From assembly GCA_042701975.1 (NCBI GenBank), contig CP170561.1:744001-808000 (forward strand): a stretch of DNA of 64,000 bases, read 5' to 3'. Shown piece after piece: positions 43,620 through 52,677 of the stretch (position 1 is the first letter of the stretch; every line of letters starts with the position of its first letter). A program made the translations under genes and the position numbers. The notes under the pieces were generated by a model. It saw only the letters and a program-made list of their open reading frames with translations. It made no database searches and was not told the origin of the DNA. Source of the DNA: JAFALK01 sp042701975. GTDB taxonomy: Bacteria; Pseudomonadota; Gammaproteobacteria; Burkholderiales; Burkholderiaceae_C.

Positions 43620-46346
43620 ATGACCTCGTTCACCGCGTCCCAGGCCCTGGCCGACCACAGCCGATTTGTGCAGCGCATCCGGCGCCGCTATGCCGAAGAT
43701 CTGCACCGCTTGGGCCCCGGCCTGCCCGGCCGCGAAGCCATCACCGCGCTGGTCCAGGCCCTGCGCTCGGAAGGCCGTCCCTTGGCCAGCAGCCTGCGTG
43801 TGACCCGCCAGCTGGTGATCGAACGCCTGGCCGTGCTGGACGTGGAACAGGCCGCTTCGATGGCCGACGTGACGCTGGTCATGACGCATCTGGCCGAGGC
43901 CACGCTGGACCTGGCGCTGCTCGAGGCTCGTCGCGAGCAAGATGCAGTCAATGGCGCACCGCTGAACGAGGCCGGCGAGGTGATCGAGTTCTGGGTGCTG
44001 GGCATGGGCAAGCTCGGCGCGCGTGAACTGAACGTCTCCTCCGACATCGACCTGATCTATGTGTACGAGGACGATGGCCAAACGAACGGCGCGCAATCGA
44101 TCAGCGCCCACGAGTACTTCACCCGCGTGGCCAAGCGGCTTTATGCGCTGATTGGTGACGTGACCGAAGACGGCCAGGTCTTCCGCGTGGACCTGGCGCT
44201 GCGGCCCAACGGCAACTCGGGCCCGCCGGTGGTGAGTTTGTCCATGCTGGAGGAGTACTTCCTCGTCCAGGGCCGCGAGTGGGAGCGCTTTGCCTGGCTC
44301 AAGAGCCGCGTCGTCGCGCCGCTCAACGCCGAATCCTTCCGCCGCGCCCGCGCGCTGGCCCAGCTGGTGACGCCTTTCGTCTACCGCCGCTACCTGGACT
44401 ACGGTGTGTTCGAAGGCCTGCGCCAGCTGCACCGCAAGATCCGCGACGAGGCCCAGCGCCGCGCCGCGGGTCGACCCGAACGCGCCAACGACGTGAAGCT
44501 CTCGCGCGGCGGCATCCGCGAGATCGAGTTCATCGTCCAGCTGCTGCAGGTCGTGCGCGGCGGACAGTTCCCCGAGATCCGCACCCGCTCCACGCTCAAG
44601 GCGCTGCGCCTGCTGGCTGCACGCGGGCTGATGAAGCCTGAGACCGCAGAGCGCCTGGCCGAGGCCTACGAGTTCCTGCGCCGCGTCGAGCACCGCGTGC
44701 AGTTCCTCGACGACCAGCAGACGCACTGCCTGCCCTCGGCCGACGAAGACCTGCGCTGGATCGCGCTGAGCATGGGCTTTCATTGCCCGAAGCAGTCCGA
44801 GACCGAGTCCTGCGCCTTCCTCGACAAGCTGCTGGACCTGCGCGAGCTGGTCGCCACTGAATTCGACGCTCTGCTGCACGACGGCAGCCCAAAGCCCGCT
44901 GCCAACAGCGGCTGCAAGGGCTGCTCGGGCCCGCCGCTGGCCGTGGACAGCCCGGAGTTCCTGGACAAGATGCCGGCCGAGCTGGGCGAGAAGCTCAAGA
45001 GCTGGGTCGCCCAGCCGCGCGTGGCCGGGCTGCGCGAGGAGGCCAAGCTGCGCCTGGCCAAGCTCGTCAAGCGCGCGGCGCTGGCCGTGATGGAAGGCGA
45101 AGTGCCGCTCGATGCCGCGCTGCGTTTTGTCGATTGGCTGGAGCCGCTGCTGCGCCGCGACAGCTATCTCTCGCTGCTGGTCGAGCGGCCCGCCGTGCAG
45201 GCGCGCTTGCTGCGCCTGCTGGGCCTGGCCCGCTGGCCGATGCGCTACCTGATGCAGCACCCGGGCGTGATCGACGAGCTGGCCGACGCGCGCCAGTTGC
45301 AGGAGCGCTTCGATGCCGCGGCCTTCATCGCCGAGCTGGAAGAGCGCCACCAAGCTTGGGAACGCTCCGGCGAGGCCAACGAGGAAGCGCTGCTGGACAC
45401 GCTGCGCCGCGCCCACCATGCCGAGGTCTTCCGCACCCTGGTGCGGGACGTAGAGGGCCGCATCACCGTCGAACAGGTGGCCGATGACCTCACCGCGCTG
45501 GCAGACGCCATCCTGCACTGTGCCATCCGCTGGGCCTGGGCGCGCCAGGCCAAGGCGCACCGTCCGGATCCGCAGTTCGCCGTCGTCGCCTACGGCAAGC
45601 TCGGCGGCAAGGAGCTGGGCTACGGCAGCGATCTGGACGTGGTCTTCCTCTTCGACGACCCCGACGAGAACGCCGCCGAGATCTATGGCGGCTTCGTGCG
45701 CAAGCTCATCACCTGGCTGACCGTGCGCACCGCCGCCGGCGAGCTGTTCGACATCGACACGGCGCTGCGGCCCAACGGCAACTCGGGCCTGCTGGTCACC
45801 TCCGTCGACTCCTTCGAGAACTACCAGACCGGCCGCGGCTCCAACACCGCCTGGACCTGGGAGCACCAGGCCATCACGCGGGCGCGCTTCTGCGCCGGCG
45901 CGCCGCACCTGGCCGAACGCTTTGACCGCGTGCGCTGCCATGTGCTGAAAGCACCGCGCGACCACGCTGCGCTGCGCGAAGAGGTGATGGCCATGCGCGA
46001 GAAGGTCCGCACGGCCCACCGCACGCGCGAGGGCTTCTTCGACCTCAAGCAGAGCCCCGGCGGCATGATGGACGCCGAGTTCGCGCTGCAATACCTGATC
46101 CTGGCGCATGCCGGCGAACAGCCGGGCCTGCTCGACAACTTCGGCGTCATCGCCTTGCTGCGCCATGCCGAGAGCGTCGGCCTGCTGCCCGCGGGGGTGG
46201 GCACGAAGGCCGCCGACGCCTACCGCGAGCTGCGCCGCGTGCAGCACCGTGCGCGCCTGGACGAGCAGCCCACGCAAGTGGCCGATACCGAACTGTCCGC
46301 CGAGCGCCGGGCGATCCAGGCCCTGTGGCAAGCCGTCTTTGGCTGA
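43620..46346 (+). CDS. glnE: Bifunctional glutamine synthetase adenylyltransferase/deadenylylase
   Basis: The 908-residue enzyme has two nucleotidyltransferase modules. The N-terminal (deadenylylating) one shows GMGKLGARELN at 128-138 and SDIDL at 141-145. The C-terminal (adenylylating) one shows YGKLGGKELGYGSDLDVVFLF near residue 655. Each has a DxALRPNGNSG block. GlnE switches glutamine synthetase off and on by AMP in response to PII state and glutamine. It is read away from yhdP across a 66-base gap. The last 22 bases overlap the rhombosortase gene. Confidence 0.96.
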   Translation: MTSFTASQALADHSRFVQRIRRRYAEDLHRLGPGLPGREAITALVQALRSEGRPLASSLRVTRQLVIERLAVLDVEQAASMADVTLVMTHLAEATLDLALLEARREQDAVNGAPLNEAGEVIEFWVLGMGKLGARELNVSSDIDLIYVYEDDGQTNGAQSISAHEYFTRVAKRLYALIGDVTEDGQVFRVDLALRPNGNSGPPVVSLSMLEEYFLVQGREWERFAWLKSRVVAPLNAESFRRARALAQLVTPFVYRRYLDYGVFEGLRQLHRKIRDEAQRRAAGRPERANDVKLSRGGIREIEFIVQLLQVVRGGQFPEIRTRSTLKALRLLAARGLMKPETAERLAEAYEFLRRVEHRVQFLDDQQTHCLPSADEDLRWIALSMGFHCPKQSETESCAFLDKLLDLRELVATEFDALLHDGSPKPAANSGCKGCSGPPLAVDSPEFLDKMPAELGEKLKSWVAQPRVAGLREEAKLRLAKLVKRAALAVMEGEVPLDAALRFVDWLEPLLRRDSYLSLLVERPAVQARLLRLLGLARWPMRYLMQHPGVIDELADARQLQERFDAAAFIAELEERHQAWERSGEANEEALLDTLRRAHHAEVFRTLVRDVEGRITVEQVADDLTALADAILHCAIRWAWARQAKAHRPDPQFAVVAYGKLGGKELGYGSDLDVVFLFDDPDENAAEIYGGFVRKLITWLTVRTAAGELFDIDTALRPNGNSGLLVTSVDSFENYQTGRGSNTAWTWEHQAITRARFCAGAPHLAERFDRVRCHVLKAPRDHAALREEVMAMREKVRTAHRTREGFFDLKQSPGGMMDAEFALQYLILAHAGEQPGLLDNFGVIALLRHAESVGLLPAGVGTKAADAYRELRRVQHRARLDEQPTQVADTELSAERRAIQALWQAVFG

Positions 46347-46888
46347 TCACGGCGGCGGTGTTCGCCGCCGCCGCGCTGCTGGCCTGGCCGGTAGCCAAGC
46401 CGTTACTTCTGTGGCATCCGGACCAGCTCTGGCGTGCCTTCACCGCGCCGCTGGCTCACCTGAGCTTTCAGCACCTGGTCGCCAACCTGGCCGGCTGCGC
46501 GGCGCTGGGCTGGCTGGGCCATGCAGCCCGGCTGCCGGCACGCGCCAGCATCGCCTGGTGGCTGGCCTGGCCACTGACACAGTGGGGTTTGCTGGTCCGG
46601 CCTGAGCTGCAGAGCTACGGCGGGCTGTCCGGCGTGCTCCATGCGGGCGTGGCGGTGGTGGTCGTCGAGTTGCTCGGGCGGCAGAGCCGTCGCGAGCGAT
46701 GGATTGGCGTGGGCCTGCTCCTGGGCCTGCTGCTCAAGCTCTGGATGGACGATCCGCTGGGCCCCGTCGCCCAGGTCCGAGACGGCTGGGACATTCCAAT
46801 TGCCCCGTTCGCGCACCTCAGCGGCGCGGTGTCGGGTGCTTTGGCGGGCGGCTTGATGCGGGCTTTCGCACCGCGCCTCAAGCGCTAG
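46325..46888 (+). CDS. rrtA: Rhombosortase-like rhomboid intramembrane protease
   Basis: The 187-residue protein starts with a GTG overlapping glnE by 22 bases. It has about six hydrophobic helices. The block LWRAFTAPLAHLSFQHLVANLAGCAALG, the serine motif GGLSGVLHAG and the late AHLSGAVSGALAGG carry the rhomboid Ser-His dyad. Short length and the GLSGVLH motif fit rhombosortase, which processes GlyGly-CTERM proteins. No GlyGly-CTERM substrate is seen in the window; the next gene encodes a PEP-CTERM protein, normally served by exosortase. Coupling to glnE suggests constitutive low expression. Confidence 0.72.
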   Translation: MASRLWLITAAVFAAAALLAWPVAKPLLLWHPDQLWRAFTAPLAHLSFQHLVANLAGCAALGWLGHAARLPARASIAWWLAWPLTQWGLLVRPELQSYGGLSGVLHAGVAVVVVELLGRQSRRERWIGVGLLLGLLLKLWMDDPLGPVAQVRDGWDIPIAPFAHLSGAVSGALAGGLMRAFAPRLKR

Positions 46889-46891
46889 CCC

Positions 46892-46909
46892 CCCCCGCAA
46901 ACGCGGGGG
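46892..46909 (+). terminator. Hairpin after the rhombosortase gene
   Basis: CCCCCGC (46892-46898) and GCGGGGG (46903-46909) form a seven-base-pair GC stem with an AAAC loop, four bases after the stop. No U-tract follows, so it is a weak candidate. In the same 247-base gap, GTTGCG/CGCAAC (47011-47027) is followed by a T7 run at 47034-47040. Confidence 0.4.
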
Positions 46910-47135
46910 TCCGCACCCTCACCAGGGTCCGCCCTCGTTCGATCCCATCGGGCTGCGCTCCCTCGCGCGCGAGCTTCCTTTGCTGCCGTCTATACAGGGT
47001 TCCGACAGGTGTTGCGTTCCGCGCAACTAGGGATTTTTTTACCAATCCGTAATTTTTGCTCGATACGCTCCAGTTCGTTCTCCGTCGCGGCCCGTTTGCG
47101 GACCGCTCTTCAACCTCCTTCAACCAGAGCTCGAG

Positions 47136-47855
47136 ATGAAACTCAAATTTCTGCCCCTGATTGCGCTTGCTGTAGCAAACGTTTGCGCTCATGCCGACAC
47201 CGTGACTCGGTGGGCTTATGACGACACCCCCACGACCACGAAGTTCACGGAAAGCGCCAATGGCGGCCGCTTTTCGACCGTGGGCAGCATCACGACCAGC
47301 TTTGCCACCGGTGTGGCGTCTGCCCCCTACGCGGCCACGCAAGCCCTCAATACCGCCGGCTACGCCGCTCAGGGAGCGGGCAGCCTGAGCCAGGGTGTGG
47401 AGTTCGACATCGACACGAGCGGCTACACCAACCTCGTGCTGAGCTTCAACCAGCGCAACAGCAGCACCGCTTCGGCCTGGACTGAGCTCCAGTACACGGT
47501 GAACGGCACCGACTGGCTGGTGGCGACGGACCTGAAGATGTCGGTCACGGATGCCTCCTTCGTCAGTGTCAGCTATGACTTCAGCTCGATCTCCGACGCC
47601 AACAACAATGCGTCTTTCGGTGTGCGCATGCTGTCCATGTTCGCCCCGGGCACGAGCGCGTATGTGGCGAGCGGCACGACCGGTACCACCACGGTCAACT
47701 ACAGCCCGAACGGCACCATCCGCTACGACAACGTGCTGCTCGCCGGCACCGCGATCACCGATACCTCACCGGTGCCGGAACCCCACACCTACACGCTGAT
47801 GCTCGGCGGCCTGATGGCCTTCGGCCTGGTGGCTCGCCGCCGCCGCGCGAACTGA
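47136..47855 (+). CDS. PEP-CTERM sorting-signal secreted protein
   Basis: The 239-residue protein has a signal peptide (MKLKFLPLIALAVANVCAHA), then a beta-sandwich-like domain rich in Ser/Thr/Asn (GVEFDIDTSGYTNLVLSFNQ, LQYTVNGTDWL). At the C-terminus come VPEPHTYTLMLGGLMAFGLV and RRRR. This is a classic PEP-CTERM signal: VPEP, a transmembrane helix and a basic tail. Exosortase should cut it and deliver the protein to the surface or exopolysaccharide. The Asn-rich sandwich resembles modules seen near secreted phosphoesterases. The next gene follows after 51 bases. Confidence 0.87.
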   Translation: MKLKFLPLIALAVANVCAHADTVTRWAYDDTPTTTKFTESANGGRFSTVGSITTSFATGVASAPYAATQALNTAGYAAQGAGSLSQGVEFDIDTSGYTNLVLSFNQRNSSTASAWTELQYTVNGTDWLVATDLKMSVTDASFVSVSYDFSSISDANNNASFGVRMLSMFAPGTSAYVASGTTGTTTVNYSPNGTIRYDNVLLAGTAITDTSPVPEPHTYTLMLGGLMAFGLVARRRRAN

Positions 47856-47906
47856 TCGCCCGTCGCCCTCCGACAGCCCCATAAAACCCTCACCCAGAAG
47901 GTCTTT

Positions 47907-50321
47907 GTGAAAGCTCATCAACACCCCCTGCGCTCGCTGCTGGCGTGCACGATCCCCCTCCTGCTGGCCGCCTGCGGCGGCGGCGACTCGTCCTCCTCCA
48001 AGGCCACTGCCACGGCAGCGGCAACGGACGGCATGGTCAAGACTGCAGCCGTGAATCCCGCCGCGAAGTACCCGGACCACCACGAGTTCGAGGCCGAGCT
48101 GCAGGTGCCGTTCACTGGCGACCTGACCAGTGGCGCGCGACGCTTCAGCGTGTTGATGAACTACCTGGGCGCGCCGGAGGGCGAGCAGTTCGCTTACCGG
48201 CTTGAGCTGGTCTCGCCCGCCGGCAAGGTCGTGCAGACCTATGCCGGCGTGGAGCGCTTCAGTGGCAAGCCCGTCACGCTCCAGTTCGATTGGGCCGGTC
48301 GCGGCAAGTCTGCCGACCTGGCCGACGGCATCTACCAGGCCCGCCTGACGGCCTTTGCCGCGGATGCAGACGCGAAACTGGACGGCGACCTCGCAAGCGT
48401 CAGCAGCGCCAACGCTCCGCATGTCGAGTCCTTCAACTTCGCGATGGGCGCCGCGCCGACCGTGAAGATGCCGGCCTACCGCGCCATGGCGATGGGAACC
48501 ACAGCCACCCAAGGCGAGCCGGGCCGCGCCAAGGCCATGTCCGCCAGCGTGACGGCCGGCAGCTGGCCCTACACGGTCTACTACGCCTCCCTGCACGGCC
48601 AGACCAACGATTCCGACGGCGGCGGCGACCTGGCCACCTGCAACGAATCCCAGCCTGCGCAGACCGGCAAGTACGGCCCCGACGCTGCCTTCCCCTATGC
48701 CAAGGCCAAGGGCCTGGACATCTACGCCAACACCGATCACAACCACTACTTCGACGGCAGCTCGGGCCTGGGCAACGTGCCTGCAGCCAACGCCAAGAAC
48801 CGCTATGCCGCGGGCCTGGTCACGGCGGCCAACTTCAATGCCGCCAACCCGGGCTTCCTGGCGATCTACGGCATGGAGTGGGGCGTCATCAGCGGCGGCG
48901 GCCACCTGAACATCTTCAACAGCAACGAGCTCTACTCCTGGGAGTACGACCCCAGCAACCAGCTCTACGGAGACCGCTTCATCGCCAAGAACGACTACGC
49001 TTCGCTCTACACGGTGATGCGCGCGGCCGGCCAGATCGGCCAGTTCAATCACCCGGACTCCAGCGGCCAGTTCATCATCAACGGCACCTCCTTCGGCTAC
49101 ACGGCTGACGGCGACGAGGTCATGGTGCTGGCGGAGGTCTCCAACACCAGCGCCTTCTCCAACAAGGACGACGAGACGCAGACGCCCGGTTCGGGCTACG
49201 AGTCGGCCTTCAAGACGATCTTGGAGCGCGGCTTCCACGTGGCGCCGGCCAGCAACCAGGACAACCACTGCGCCAACTGGGGCGCGTCCTACACGAACCG
49301 CACGGCCGTCCTGATCCCCAACGGCACGCCGCTGAGCATGGCGAGCTTCATCGAGGCCCTGCGCGCCCGCCGCGCCTTCGCCACGCACGACAAGTACTCG
49401 CAGCTCGTCTTCAGCGCCAACGGCTCCATCATGGGCTCGCGCATCAACAACACCGGCCCGCTGAACCTGAACGTGGGCTTTGCCAGCAGCATCGGCAAGA
49501 CGGTCTCCGTGGTGGAAATCTGGCAGGGCGTTCCCGGCCGCAACGGCACCATGACCGTGCTGTCCAACAGCGCCACCTACAGCTTCACCCCGGCGGACGG
49601 CATGCACGTCTACTACGCCAAGCTGACCCAGAACGACGGCAAGATCCTCTGGTCAGCCCCGATCTGGGTGAACCAGGGCGCCGCCAGCAACGGCGACACC
49701 ACGCCGCCCACGGTCAGCGCCAGCGAAACCGGCACCGCCGGCACGATCACCCTGGCCGCCACGGCATCCGACGACGTCGGTGTCACCAAGGTGGAGTTCT
49801 GGGTGGACGGTGCGCTCAAGGGCACGAGCACCACGTCGCCCTACAGCATGACGCTGGACTCGCTGACCCTGCCCAACGGCTCGCACAGCCTGGTCGCCAA
49901 GGCGTTTGACGCTGCCGCGAACAGCGCCGCCTCCACGCCGGTGAGCTTCAGCATCAGCAATGCGGGCGCCTCGATGAGCGAGACCGAGTCCAACAACACC
50001 ATCGCCACGGCCAACGCCGTCGGCACGGCGACGACGGTGACCGGCTTCATCAGCAGCACCAGCGACAAGGACTACTTCAGCGTCGACCTGCCTGCCGGCA
50101 AGAAGATCCGCGTGGACATGAGCGGTCCGAGCGGCGTGGACTATGACCTCTACTTGGTGACGTCGACGGGCGCAGGCCTGATCTCTTCTGTGGGCTCGAC
50201 GGCCTCGGAGTCGCTGACCTATACCAATGGCAGCAGCGCCCGCACGGTCTACATCAAGGTCCAGAGCTACAGCGGCTCCAGCGCCACGGCGCCCTACACG
50301 CTGACGATCAGCTACCCCTGA
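47907..50321 (+). CDS. Secreted CehA/McbA-like (PHP superfamily) metallohydrolase lipoprotein
   Basis: The 804-residue product starts at GTG with a lipoprotein signal (PLLLAACGGGDSS, Cys23). An N-terminal beta domain (about 50-170) precedes a PHP-type metal-binding core: IYANTDHNHYFDG, IYGMEWGVISGGGHLNIF, GQFNHPDSSGQF and PASNQDNHCANWG. An Ig-like domain (about 600-690, TTPPTVSASETGTAGTITLA) and a C-terminal PPC/pre-peptidase domain (DKDYFSVDLPAGKKIRVDMSG) follow. It is probably a surface phosphoesterase or esterase. It lies 51 bases after the PEP-CTERM gene, likely in one transcript. Confidence 0.82.
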   Translation: MKAHQHPLRSLLACTIPLLLAACGGGDSSSSKATATAAATDGMVKTAAVNPAAKYPDHHEFEAELQVPFTGDLTSGARRFSVLMNYLGAPEGEQFAYRLELVSPAGKVVQTYAGVERFSGKPVTLQFDWAGRGKSADLADGIYQARLTAFAADADAKLDGDLASVSSANAPHVESFNFAMGAAPTVKMPAYRAMAMGTTATQGEPGRAKAMSASVTAGSWPYTVYYASLHGQTNDSDGGGDLATCNESQPAQTGKYGPDAAFPYAKAKGLDIYANTDHNHYFDGSSGLGNVPAANAKNRYAAGLVTAANFNAANPGFLAIYGMEWGVISGGGHLNIFNSNELYSWEYDPSNQLYGDRFIAKNDYASLYTVMRAAGQIGQFNHPDSSGQFIINGTSFGYTADGDEVMVLAEVSNTSAFSNKDDETQTPGSGYESAFKTILERGFHVAPASNQDNHCANWGASYTNRTAVLIPNGTPLSMASFIEALRARRAFATHDKYSQLVFSANGSIMGSRINNTGPLNLNVGFASSIGKTVSVVEIWQGVPGRNGTMTVLSNSATYSFTPADGMHVYYAKLTQNDGKILWSAPIWVNQGAASNGDTTPPTVSASETGTAGTITLAATASDDVGVTKVEFWVDGALKGTSTTSPYSMTLDSLTLPNGSHSLVAKAFDAAANSAASTPVSFSISNAGASMSETESNNTIATANAVGTATTVTGFISSTSDKDYFSVDLPAGKKIRVDMSGPSGVDYDLYLVTSTGAGLISSVGSTASESLTYTNGSSARTVYIKVQSYSGSSATAPYTLTISYP

Positions 50322-50430
50322 TCCGGGTCCGGCCCCCGGCTGCCGAAGCCGGGGGCGGATCTGCAGTTCATCCCGGCCGGCGTGCAGTTCGTCGGCCGGG
50401 CATCGCTTGCCCCCCAGGCTGTTGTTATGG

Positions 50431-50450
50431 TGTGCTACATCAGCAACACA
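50431..50450. promoter_or_regulatory. Imperfect inverted repeat upstream of the GntR-type gene
   Basis: TGTGCTAC (50431-50438) and GCAACACA (50443-50450) pair at six of eight positions, with a four-base spacer. It lies 16-35 bases upstream of the regulator ATG. YtrA-type regulators usually repress their own ABC operon from such a site, so autoregulation is the likely function. Confidence 0.4.
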
Positions 50451-50465
50451 GCAGCGAGGACAGCG

Positions 50466-50819
50466 ATGCACAGCTGGAACACCACCGCACCGATCTACCA
50501 GCAGTTGGCCGACCGCCTGGCGGTTCAGCTGCTGGACGGCACGCCGCCCGAGGGTGAAGCACTCCCCTCGGTCCGGCAACTGGCCGGGCAGTACCTGATC
50601 AACCCACTCACCGTCAGCCGCGCCCTGCAGGCGCTCGTCGACCACGGCTTGGTCGAGAGCCGCCGCGGCATGGGCATGTACGTGACGGCCGGTGCCCGCA
50701 GCCGGCTGCGCGCCACCGAGCGCGAGCAGTTCCTTGAGAAAGAATGGCCGGCCCTGCGCGCCAAGCTGGCCCGCCTGGGCATCAAGGCCGAGGATCTGAA
50801 TTGGGAGACCCCGCAATGA
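50466..50819 (+). CDS. GntR-family (YtrA subfamily) transcriptional regulator
   Basis: The 117-residue protein begins MHSWNTTAPIYQQLADRLAV. It has the GntR winged helix (GEALPSVRQLAGQYLINPLTVSRALQAL, ESRRGMGMYVTAGA). A short C-terminal helix with no ligand domain follows, as in YtrA members. It probably represses the ABC transporter genes behind it; its stop overlaps the ATPase start by four bases (ATGA). A GAGGA ribosome site lies before this ATG. Confidence 0.9.
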   Translation: MHSWNTTAPIYQQLADRLAVQLLDGTPPEGEALPSVRQLAGQYLINPLTVSRALQALVDHGLVESRRGMGMYVTAGARSRLRATEREQFLEKEWPALRAKLARLGIKAEDLNWETPQ

Positions 50820-51694
50820 GCAACCTGATCGAAGCCAAGAACCTGAGCCTGTCCTACGGCCGCAAGACCGCCCTGGACGGCGTCAGCTTCAACATCCCCA
50901 AGGGCCGTGTCGTCGGCCTGCTGGGTCACAACGGCGCGGGCAAGACCTCGCTGATGAAGGCGCTGGTCGGCCTGCTGCCGGCCTCGCAGGGCGAGGTCAG
51001 CGTGCTGGGCCTGTCGCCGGTGGCGCAGCGCGGCGAGCTGCTCGAGCAGCTCTGCTACATCCCCGACGTGGCCGTGCTGCCGCGCTGGGCTCGCGCCGAT
51101 GAACTCATCACGCTGATGAGCGGCCTGCAGCCCCGCTTCTCGGCCGACCGGGCCCGCGCCTTGCTCAAGCGCACGAGCGTGGGGCTGAACGACAAGGTCA
51201 AGAGCCTGTCCAAGGGCATGGTCGTGCAGCTGCACCTGGCGCTGATTGCTGCCATCGACGCCAAGCTGATGATCCTGGACGAGCCGACGCTGGGCCTGGA
51301 CGTGATGAGCCGCAAGAGCTTTTACGAGCTGCTGCTGGACGAGTGGTGCGACGGCGAGCGCAGCGTGCTGATCTCCACCCACCAGGTGGAAGAGGTGGAG
51401 TCGCTGCTGTCGGACGTGCTGATGCTGGACGAAGGCAAGCTGGTGCTGGACATCAGCCTGGCCGACATCGACAGCCGCTTCCACGCGCTCTCGCACGATC
51501 CGGCTGCGGCAGATGCCGTGGCCGAGGCCCACCCGCTGCTGCGCTACCGCCAGACCGGCGGCCGCGGCGCGGCGATCTTCGACGGCGCGCCGCCGGAGAA
51601 CGTGGCGCAACTGGGCGAGCGCATCCGCCCGAGCCTGGTGGACCTGTTCATGGCGTTGACGCGCAAGCCGCAGCTCACGCCCACCCAAGCCTAA
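50816..51694 (+). CDS. ABC transporter ATP-binding protein
   Basis: The 292-residue ATPase has Walker A GHNGAGKTS, Q loop region, a signature-like LSKGMVVQLHLAL (the usual LSGGQ is replaced by LSKGM), and Walker B LMILDEPTLGLD with the H loop in STHQVEEVE. This signature is common in YtrB-like ATPases of GntR-controlled exporters. It works with the permease 10 bases downstream. The substrate is not evident; related loci handle antibiotics or acetoin. The start is fixed by the ATGA overlap. Confidence 0.92.
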   Translation: MSNLIEAKNLSLSYGRKTALDGVSFNIPKGRVVGLLGHNGAGKTSLMKALVGLLPASQGEVSVLGLSPVAQRGELLEQLCYIPDVAVLPRWARADELITLMSGLQPRFSADRARALLKRTSVGLNDKVKSLSKGMVVQLHLALIAAIDAKLMILDEPTLGLDVMSRKSFYELLLDEWCDGERSVLISTHQVEEVESLLSDVLMLDEGKLVLDISLADIDSRFHALSHDPAAADAVAEAHPLLRYRQTGGRGAAIFDGAPPENVAQLGERIRPSLVDLFMALTRKPQLTPTQA

Positions 51695-51704
51695 GGAGCC
51701 AGAC

Positions 51705-52598
51705 ATGACTTCGCGTTTCAACACCCTCCTGCTGCGTGAGTGGATGCAGCACAAGCGCGGCTGGCTGGTCACCTTGCTGGTGCCGCCGGCGCTGTTCCTG
51801 GTGATGCTGCCGTTCAACACGCCACACAACCTGCCGCCCGAAGTGCCGTCCCTGGCCATCGGTGTGGTCGGCGTGATGGCGACGACGGCCATCATCTGCC
51901 TGATCAGCGCCATCAGCGCCGCCTTCCAGATGCCGGGCCTGGCGCGGCGCGATGTGCAGGACCGCTCGATCGAGTTCTGGCTTTCACTGCCGGCCAGCCA
52001 TGCCGAGTCGATCGGCGTGACGCTGCTGACGCATCTGCTGCTGGTGCCGCTCGGCATCGCTGCGGCGGCCTACGGCATCGGCTACCTCATGGCGGCGGCG
52101 ATGGCGCTCAAGATGGGCGGCTTCGGCCTGCTCACGAGCGTCTCCTGGGGCGGCGTGGTCGGCTTCACCCTGCCGCTGCTGCTGCGCCTGATGCTGGGCG
52201 TGGTGCTGGGCCTGCTGTGGCTTGCGCCGCTGGTCATGATCTTCATGAACGCCTCGGCCTGGCTCAAGCGCTGGGGCGTGCCGGCGGTGGCGGCCTCTGC
52301 GGTGGTGCTGCTCGCCATCGTGCCCAAGGTGTACGACATCACGATCTTCCGGGACCTGCTGCATGCCCAATGGGGCGGCTTCGTGCACTCCTTCGTCTAC
52401 AACGTGGAAGTGCTCAAGGGCGAGGGCCATCAGGCGGCTCCCGAGTTGCTCAGTGAGACCGCCCGAGTCACGGCCTGGGTCTGGCAGGACAGCCTCGGTG
52501 CCCTCCAGGCGCTGGCCAACCCGCACTTCATCGGTGGCCTGGCCTTCGCTGCCCTGGGCTTCTGGCTGCTGATGCTGCGTCGCCGCCGCGGCGCCTGA
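51705..52598 (+). CDS. ABC-2-type transporter permease
   Basis: The 297-residue protein starts MTSRFNTLLLREWMQHKRGW with an amphipathic N-terminus. About six transmembrane helices follow: near residues 20-36, 47-68, 103-133, 145-172, 190-208 and 277-293. It pairs with the upstream ATPase as an exporter. It has a larger loop at about 205-260 (LHAQWGGFVHSFVYNVEVLKG). The operon ends at a strong terminator 28 bases later. Confidence 0.87.
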   Translation: MTSRFNTLLLREWMQHKRGWLVTLLVPPALFLVMLPFNTPHNLPPEVPSLAIGVVGVMATTAIICLISAISAAFQMPGLARRDVQDRSIEFWLSLPASHAESIGVTLLTHLLLVPLGIAAAAYGIGYLMAAAMALKMGGFGLLTSVSWGGVVGFTLPLLLRLMLGVVLGLLWLAPLVMIFMNASAWLKRWGVPAVAASAVVLLAIVPKVYDITIFRDLLHAQWGGFVHSFVYNVEVLKGEGHQAAPELLSETARVTAWVWQDSLGALQALANPHFIGGLAFAALGFWLLMLRRRRGA

Positions 52599-52626
52599 AG
52601 CCGAAGGGCTTGGCCCTAGAAAGCAC

Positions 52627-52649
52627 AAAGCCCGCTTCGAGCGGGCTTT
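52627..52649. terminator. Bidirectional intrinsic terminator
   Basis: AAAGCCCGCT (52627-52636) and AGCGGGCTTT (52640-52649) form a perfect ten-base-pair stem with a TCG loop. It sits between the convergent permease and ferritin-like genes and has T-rich ends on both strands. It serves both transcripts. Confidence 0.85.
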
Positions 52650-52677
52650 GTTTCGTCTGACGAGGCAGGGGGGGAGA

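Noticed and set aside
43620..46331. Very long open frame antisense to glnE, continuous with yhdP on the minus strand
   Set aside because: High-GC codon bias keeps the antisense frame open. Its translation is His/Gln/Ala-rich with no motifs, while glnE on the plus strand has clear catalytic blocks. yhdP proper begins near 43553.
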